Assembly: GCA_050946255.1 (NCBI GenBank)
Contig: JBMNUL010000042.1
Span: 1-17,261 of the forward strand
DNA from: JBMNUL01 sp050946255
GTDB taxonomy: Bacteria > Actinomycetota > Coriobacteriia > Coriobacteriales > CADBOM01
Direction of reading: 5' to 3'
DNA length: 17,261 bases
The first letter of the stretch is position 1; each line of letters begins with the position of its first letter. The notes below the pieces were generated by a model. The model saw only the letters and a program-made list of their open reading frames with translations, did not search any database and was not told the DNA's origin. Below, piece by piece: positions 13,813 to 17,261 of the stretch. The translations under genes and the position numbers were made by a program.

Positions 13813-13840
13813 CCTTTTCTGAAAAGGTCTGACCATTATA
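13813..13840 (-). promoter_or_regulatory. Candidate promoter with overlapping palindromic operator for the DUF2804 gene
   Basis: A perfect reverse-strand TATAAT (13840-13835) is followed 7 bp later by the 15-bp palindrome CCTTTTC-T-GAAAAGG (13813-13827), placing the palindrome at the expected start of transcription. No good -35 box is visible. A repressor or activator site is plausible. Confidence 0.4.
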
Positions 13841-13909
13841 CATCTGTCATGTAGCGACTATATTGTGCTGAAACAGAGGGTAGAGAAAATGCACAAATCC
13901 AGCACTTTC

Positions 13910-15235
13910 CTAATTCTCCTGAGAGCAGATCGGCACGCCGCTCCCGAACAGAAGTTGGCGCTCGTCCTCTGGAAGAGCGGCGCGGGCCTGGTCCCTGAGC
14001 CCGTTCACCCCGATGAAGAACTGGCGCATCATCGCAACTAGAAGGTAGCGGCCCTTTGGGGTTAGAGTGATCTGCTGGCCATCGTCCACGTCATATGCAC
14101 CGGCCATGCGCATGAAGGCATCTTCAGCGGGCAGCCCCTGCTCGACAGAGCAACCGAAGTCGCGTCTCCACTGTAACTTGTCGAGCCTCATTCCAAAGAG
14201 CTGCATCATGAAGCGGTAGCGCATGCGGTCGCGCTTGGAGAAATCGTGGTACCCCATGACGGACAGCTCGCCAGAATCGATCTTGTCGCTATATCCTGCC
14301 AACGAGAACGTGTTGATGAACAGAGTGCCGTCCAGATAGGTAATTCCCCCAGAGCCAATCGCCGGGTACTCCTCGTAGTCGACGATGTACTCGTCGATCA
14401 TCTCGCTCTTCTCGGATTTGGCATTGAACGTCCAGGCGCTGCTGTGCTCGTACTTCGGGTCCGGTCCGCCGGTCAGCACCTCGTCGATGATTCTGTAGAA
14501 ACGCTCCTCGCGCGTATAGTCCACGGTGCCGACAGTGCGCTTGAGGCTCTCCTGAACTGAGGGAGAGGCCATGAGCGGGTAGAACGTGACCTGTGTGCAT
14601 CCGGTGCGCGGAACGGTCTCGAGGTCGTGGAACAGCATATCCTCTGTCTGGAGCGGGAAGTTGAAGATCATGTCGACGTTGAGGCTGTCGAACATCCCCC
14701 TCACAGATTGCAGCCTCTCCACAATCTCCTCCGATGAACCGTACTTGTCGTAGCGGTCCATTTGGCGGAGCAGACCGTCATCGAAGCTCTGGACACCAAC
14801 GCTCAAACGCTGAACTCTTCCCTCAAGCTGCTCGAGAATCTCGGGAACAAGATGGTTGGGGTTGGTTTCGCAAGACACGTCGTGAACGTCGAAAAGCTCG
14901 TTTGCCTGGTCGAGGGTCTTCACGAGCTCATCCATCAGGATCGTGGGCGTGCCACCACCGACGTAAACGGTATCGAAGGTATATCCCTGGTCTGCCAGCA
15001 TGCGCATCTCCTGCCGCATTGAAGCGAAGTACCTTCGGGCCTTATCCTCTGCATATGGGAAGCGGTTGAACGAGCAATAGGGGCACAGCCTCTCGCAAAA
15101 CGGCACATGCATGTAGAGCATGTAATGCTGCCCCTCTTTTGGCTTCGGAAGCGACTGCAACGACGCCGGTTTGAAGTTGAGCTTCTGCTCATTGATTTTT
15201 GCCATGACCCTTGAAAGGGTTCTCTCTTCGAGCAT
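13910..15235 (-). CDS. Radical SAM protein of the coproporphyrinogen III oxidase / HemW family
   Basis: 441 residues. HVPFCERLCPYCSF gives the 4Fe-4S cysteines Cys47, Cys51 and Cys54 of the CxxxCxxC motif. GGGTPT (93-98), ETNPNHL, RLSVGVQSFDDGLLRQMDR and the DMIFNFPLQT strand follow, as in HemN/HemW. The remainder has the family's C-terminal helical region with RDRMRYRFMMQLFG and TPKGRYLL. Members are oxygen-independent coproporphyrinogen oxidases, haem chaperones or haem-utilisation enzymes, and the motif set does not separate these safely. No other haem gene is nearby. The ATG at 15235 has GAGGG 7 nt upstream; the ATG at 15256 lacks an SD site. Confidence 0.9.
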   Translation of the reverse strand: MLEERTLSRVMAKINEQKLNFKPASLQSLPKPKEGQHYMLYMHVPFCERLCPYCSFNRFPYAEDKARRYFASMRQEMRMLADQGYTFDTVYVGGGTPTILMDELVKTLDQANELFDVHDVSCETNPNHLVPEILEQLEGRVQRLSVGVQSFDDGLLRQMDRYDKYGSSEEIVERLQSVRGMFDSLNVDMIFNFPLQTEDMLFHDLETVPRTGCTQVTFYPLMASPSVQESLKRTVGTVDYTREERFYRIIDEVLTGGPDPKYEHSSAWTFNAKSEKSEMIDEYIVDYEEYPAIGSGGITYLDGTLFINTFSLAGYSDKIDSGELSVMGYHDFSKRDRMRYRFMMQLFGMRLDKLQWRRDFGCSVEQGLPAEDAFMRMAGAYDVDDGQQITLTPKGRYLLVAMMRQFFIGVNGLRDQARAALPEDERQLLFGSGVPICSQEN

Positions 15236-15343
15236 GGGTTTTCCCTCTATATCCATCTGGACGGCAGGTCCTGAACCTGTAATCGAGCCTGCAATCCCAA
15301 GTAGTAGACAGTTGCCGCGCGGAAGAATTCACGTGCGGACTCG

Positions 15344-15396
15344 ATTATACAACGCAAGGATAAGACGGCCTTGGGATGCGTCCGCACTGCTATACT
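15344..15396. promoter_or_regulatory. Back-to-back promoters of the radical SAM and HAD genes
   Basis: The leftward strand has a perfect TATAAT at 15349-15344 with a poor -35. The rightward strand has an extended -10, TGC-TATACT, at 15388-15396. They lie about 40 bp apart in the 207-bp divergent gap, which otherwise holds no gene. Both leaders would be short (about 110 nt and 40 nt). Confidence 0.45.
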
Positions 15397-15442
15397 CGAA
15401 AACCGGTCAAGCAGCAACTCGATGCGATGAAAGGCGGGCGAA

Positions 15443-16339
15443 ATGGAAGCTGTCGAAAACCTTCTCCAGCTAGATGGACCAGAAGCCCGCGAAACGTTCT
15501 CCAAGGTCACGACCGTGTATACAGATCTCGACGGAACGCTGTTGGCACCAGGCGGAAAACTGCTGGCCAACTACGCTGGAGAGCCTTCCTCCTCCACTGC
15601 GGACGCAATCGTTAGGCTGCGCAAGGTAGGGGTGGAGATCATCATCGTCACGGGCCGGAGCCGATTCCAGGGAAACGAGTTCCTGCGCCTTCTCGATGCA
15701 AAGGCGTTCATTGGGGAGATGGGCACGATCAAGCAGGAGCGCGGCGCTGGAATGCTCGATATCCAATACGACACGGGCAAGTTCAAATGGAACCCAGAAC
15801 GCTATGCCACCCCCTACGACGCCATTGCAGATTCGGGTGCCGTGGAGGCCCTGATGGAACGCTATCCCGGCATGCTCGAGCCAAACTTCCCCAGATGCCT
15901 CAACCGTGACGTCACGCATGCGATGCGGGGATATGTCGATGTGGAAGAGGTCGACAAGTTCTTGGCCGACAACGGCTATGCCCTCGAATTCGAAGACAAC
16001 GGGATGCTCTTCTCCAAATCGGAGTCTCTTGCAAAATGCCCGGAAGTCCATGGATACCACATCGTGCCTGCTGGGACCTCGAAGGCAATCAGCGTCAAGA
16101 AGGACATTGAGCAGAGGGGCCTCTCGTTAGAGGAGACCGTTTCGATTGGAGACGGACCCGGGGACGTGTTGATGGGTGCGAATACCGGGTCGTTCGTCTT
16201 CATGGTAAACGGGTTCCACAACGAGCGCTGCGCGGAGGAGCTCGAGAAGCTCGAGACCCGCAAGTTCGTGACCACCCTCAGATGCTGTGACGGATGGGTT
16301 GAGTTCGCCAATGCCGTCGTTTCCGCGAAGAGGGGCTAG
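15443..16339 (+). CDS. HAD-superfamily phosphatase, Cof/IIB type
   Basis: 298 residues. Motif I DLDGTLL has Asp28 and Asp30, motif II is VTGRS (69-73), motif III is probably Lys214 in GTSKAISVKK, and motif IV is GDGPGD (Asp237, Asp241). The large insert between motifs II and III is the C2 cap of the Cof/sucrose-phosphatase/trehalose-phosphatase-like branch. Such proteins hydrolyse sugar phosphates or phosphorylated cofactors in the cytoplasm, and the substrate here is unknown. About 20 residues precede motif I, slightly more than usual. The ATG has only a weak GGCGGG upstream. It is divergent from the radical SAM gene and followed by a 167-bp stretch without genes. Confidence 0.9.
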   Translation: MEAVENLLQLDGPEARETFSKVTTVYTDLDGTLLAPGGKLLANYAGEPSSSTADAIVRLRKVGVEIIIVTGRSRFQGNEFLRLLDAKAFIGEMGTIKQERGAGMLDIQYDTGKFKWNPERYATPYDAIADSGAVEALMERYPGMLEPNFPRCLNRDVTHAMRGYVDVEEVDKFLADNGYALEFEDNGMLFSKSESLAKCPEVHGYHIVPAGTSKAISVKKDIEQRGLSLEETVSIGDGPGDVLMGANTGSFVFMVNGFHNERCAEELEKLETRKFVTTLRCCDGWVEFANAVVSAKRG

Positions 16340-16466
16340 GCTGGAGGACTGTCTCTTTACTGGAGTCGCGCTCCACCGCATCTTTTCTACCGCAAACGCC
16401 ACTGACAATGACCGCAATTCACCGCGATCTCATGCGGAGCCGTCACACGCCGAAGCCTCATCAACA

Positions 16467-16497
16467 GCAAAAAGAGCCTCCGAACAGGGAGGCTCTT
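16467..16497 (-). terminator. Intrinsic terminator after tRNA-Gly
   Basis: AAGAGCCTCC (16472-16481) and GGAGGCTCTT (16488-16497) form a perfect 10-bp stem with a 6-nt loop. In the leftward direction it continues into TTTTTGC, a standard intrinsic terminator 10 nt after the tRNA. It may also stop rightward transcription of the HAD gene, but the + strand has only a weak T-run (GATTT). Confidence 0.88.
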
Positions 16498-16506
16498 GAT
16501 TTCGAA

Positions 16507-16581
16507 TGGAGCGGGTGACGGGACTCGAACCCGCGAATACCAGCTTGGGAAGCTGGGGCCTTACCACTTGGCTACACCCGC
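16507..16581 (-). tRNA. tRNA-Gly (anticodon CCC)
   Basis: A full cloverleaf on the reverse strand: acceptor GCGGGTG with CACCCGC, anticodon stem CCAGC/GCTGG around the loop TTCCCAA giving CCC, T-loop GGTTCGAGTCC within its stem, discriminator U and an encoded CCA (16507-16509). The D-arm contains AGCCAAGTGGTAAGGC. The anticodon reads GGG. Confidence 0.97.
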
Positions 16582-16601
16582 ATTCGCAATAGCGACTTTG
16601 A

Positions 16602-16607
16602 ATTCTA
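16602..16607 (-). promoter_or_regulatory. Candidate -10 box for tRNA-Gly
   Basis: Reverse-strand TAGAAT lies about 20 bp upstream of the tRNA 5' end, in the 59-bp gap after the TrkA-type gene. The -35 region is not convincing. Confidence 0.35.
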
Positions 16608-16640
16608 TCACATTTGCCCAGTCGTTACCCCACGCTCTCG

Positions 16641-17261
16641 TTAGAGGTTGCGCAGCAGCTCGCGCACCTCTTCTGCCATGGACATCTGGCTGAGCAGGAT
16701 AACCTTGTCGCCCGGGAAAACCCTCATGTCCAACGTTGCCACCTCGAGGTTGCCGTCTTTCTCCACTGCGCCCACGAGGCTGCCCCGGGGAAGCTCGATG
16801 TCGCCAACCTTGATGCCCTTCTTGGCAAGCGTTTCATCACCGCCTCCTGGAATTCGCATCTCTATCATGCAGACATCGTTGTTCCTCAAGTCCTTCATGG
16901 CATTGAAGGTTCCGGCAAGCGCCTCTTCCTCGATCAGCCTGGAAATGACCGTCGTGGATGAGACGGACTCGATGCCCATCCTGCGGAAAATTCTCTCGTT
17001 CCTGGGATTGTTGACCCTTGCGATGCACCTCGGGATATCAAAGATCGTCTGCACGAGCTCGCAGGAGACGAGGTTGTCGTCGTCGCGTCCGGTAGTCGCG
17101 ACGAACATGTCAGCCGTGGCGCTTCCGGCGTCCTCTAAAATCGCAGCGTCACAACCATCGCCCTCGATGACCAGGGCTGATGGTGGCAGGTCCTTCGTCA
17201 GACGCGCGGCAGTCGCAGGATTTATCTCGATGATAGCGACGTTGTGCCCGTTGTCGATCAG
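16641..17261 (-). CDS. TrkA/RCK-domain potassium uptake regulator (5' end outside window)
   Basis: 207 codons including the stop are visible, and the frame stays open to the right edge without needing the internal ATG at 17108. The visible part starts inside an RCK_N Rossmann domain (LIDNGHNVAIIEINP, then EGDGCDAAILEDAG, ADMFVATTGRDDDNL, CIARVNNPRNERIF), then has the linker helix and an RCK_C domain (about the last 75 residues, with GIKVGDIELPRGSLVGAV and VFPGDKVILL). TrkA subunits sit on the cytoplasmic face of Trk/Ktr-type K+ channels and gate them on nucleotide binding. The channel gene is not in view. The gene lies upstream of the tRNA on the same strand. Confidence 0.93.
   Translation of the reverse strand: MIDNGHNVAIIEINPATAARLTKDLPPSALVIEGDGCDAAILEDAGSATADMFVATTGRDDDNLVSCELVQTIFDIPRCIARVNNPRNERIFRRMGIESVSSTTVISRLIEEEALAGTFNAMKDLRNNDVCMIEMRIPGGGDETLAKKGIKVGDIELPRGSLVGAVEKDGNLEVATLDMRVFPGDKVILLSQMSMAEEVRELLRNL

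Noticed and set aside
13865..13904. GTGCTG/CAGCAC inverted repeat after the radical SAM gene, tested as a terminator
   Set aside because: The loop is about 28 nt and no U-tract follows in the leftward direction.
16372..16435. Recurring ACCGC motifs in the gap after the HAD gene, tested as a repeat array
   Set aside because: The spacing is irregular and the units share only five or six bases; no CRISPR-like structure.

Overview
The window looks like an ordinary chromosomal segment of a moderately GC-rich bacterium. Gene content is biosynthetic and housekeeping, with short intergenic gaps, SD sites of the AGGAGG type and a tRNA with an encoded CCA. A Coriobacteriia-like actinobacterium would fit the mix of a DUF2804 protein, a P1-family peptidase, a coproporphyrinogen-oxidase-family radical SAM protein and a Trk/RCK protein. 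That placement is a guess from gene content. I see no prophage, insertion sequence or CRISPR array.

Layout, left to right. (1) The end of a membrane protein enters on the + strand (2-250). (2) A leftward gene chain follows, running purE, yqeY, two small unknown ORFs, a CorC/HlyC-type CBS membrane protein, and last a small protein resembling a free-standing N-terminal domain of cyanophycin synthetase with an HxxEH motif. Its members overlap or lie within 11 nt. The purE leader carries two exactly matched, interleaved 7-bp inverted repeats just before the Shine-Dalgarno site. (3) Divergently, on +, lies a long fused gene: homoserine O-acyltransferase (MetX) joined to MetW. Its 3' end is part of a diverged tandem duplication. 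(4) A complete riboflavin operon runs leftward behind a well-conserved FMN riboswitch and a TTGACA-N17-TAGCAT promoter: ribD, ribE, ribBA, ribH and a HAD phosphatase. The HAD protein is a good candidate for the dephosphorylation step that RibD/RibE/RibBA/RibH do not provide. The two long gaps in this operon (ribE-ribBA and ribBA-ribH) share one layout: a large closed stem, the octamer CAATAAAG, a GNRA-loop hairpin, then the next SD site. (5) Leftward, a DUF2804 gene is followed 32 nt later by a P1-family self-cleaving peptidase gene. (6) A leftward HemW/HemN-like radical SAM gene is divergent from a rightward Cof-type HAD phosphatase gene. (7) A leftward tRNA-Gly(CCC) with its terminator follows, then the 5'-truncated end of a TrkA/RCK potassium-uptake regulator that runs off the right edge.

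The most unusual items are the purE leader element, the repeated intercistronic RNA layout in the rib operon, the stand-alone HxxEH cyanophycin-synthetase-like domain, and the MetX-MetW fusion with its 3' tandem duplication. All RNA structures were found by eye and have not been folded or checked for covariation.
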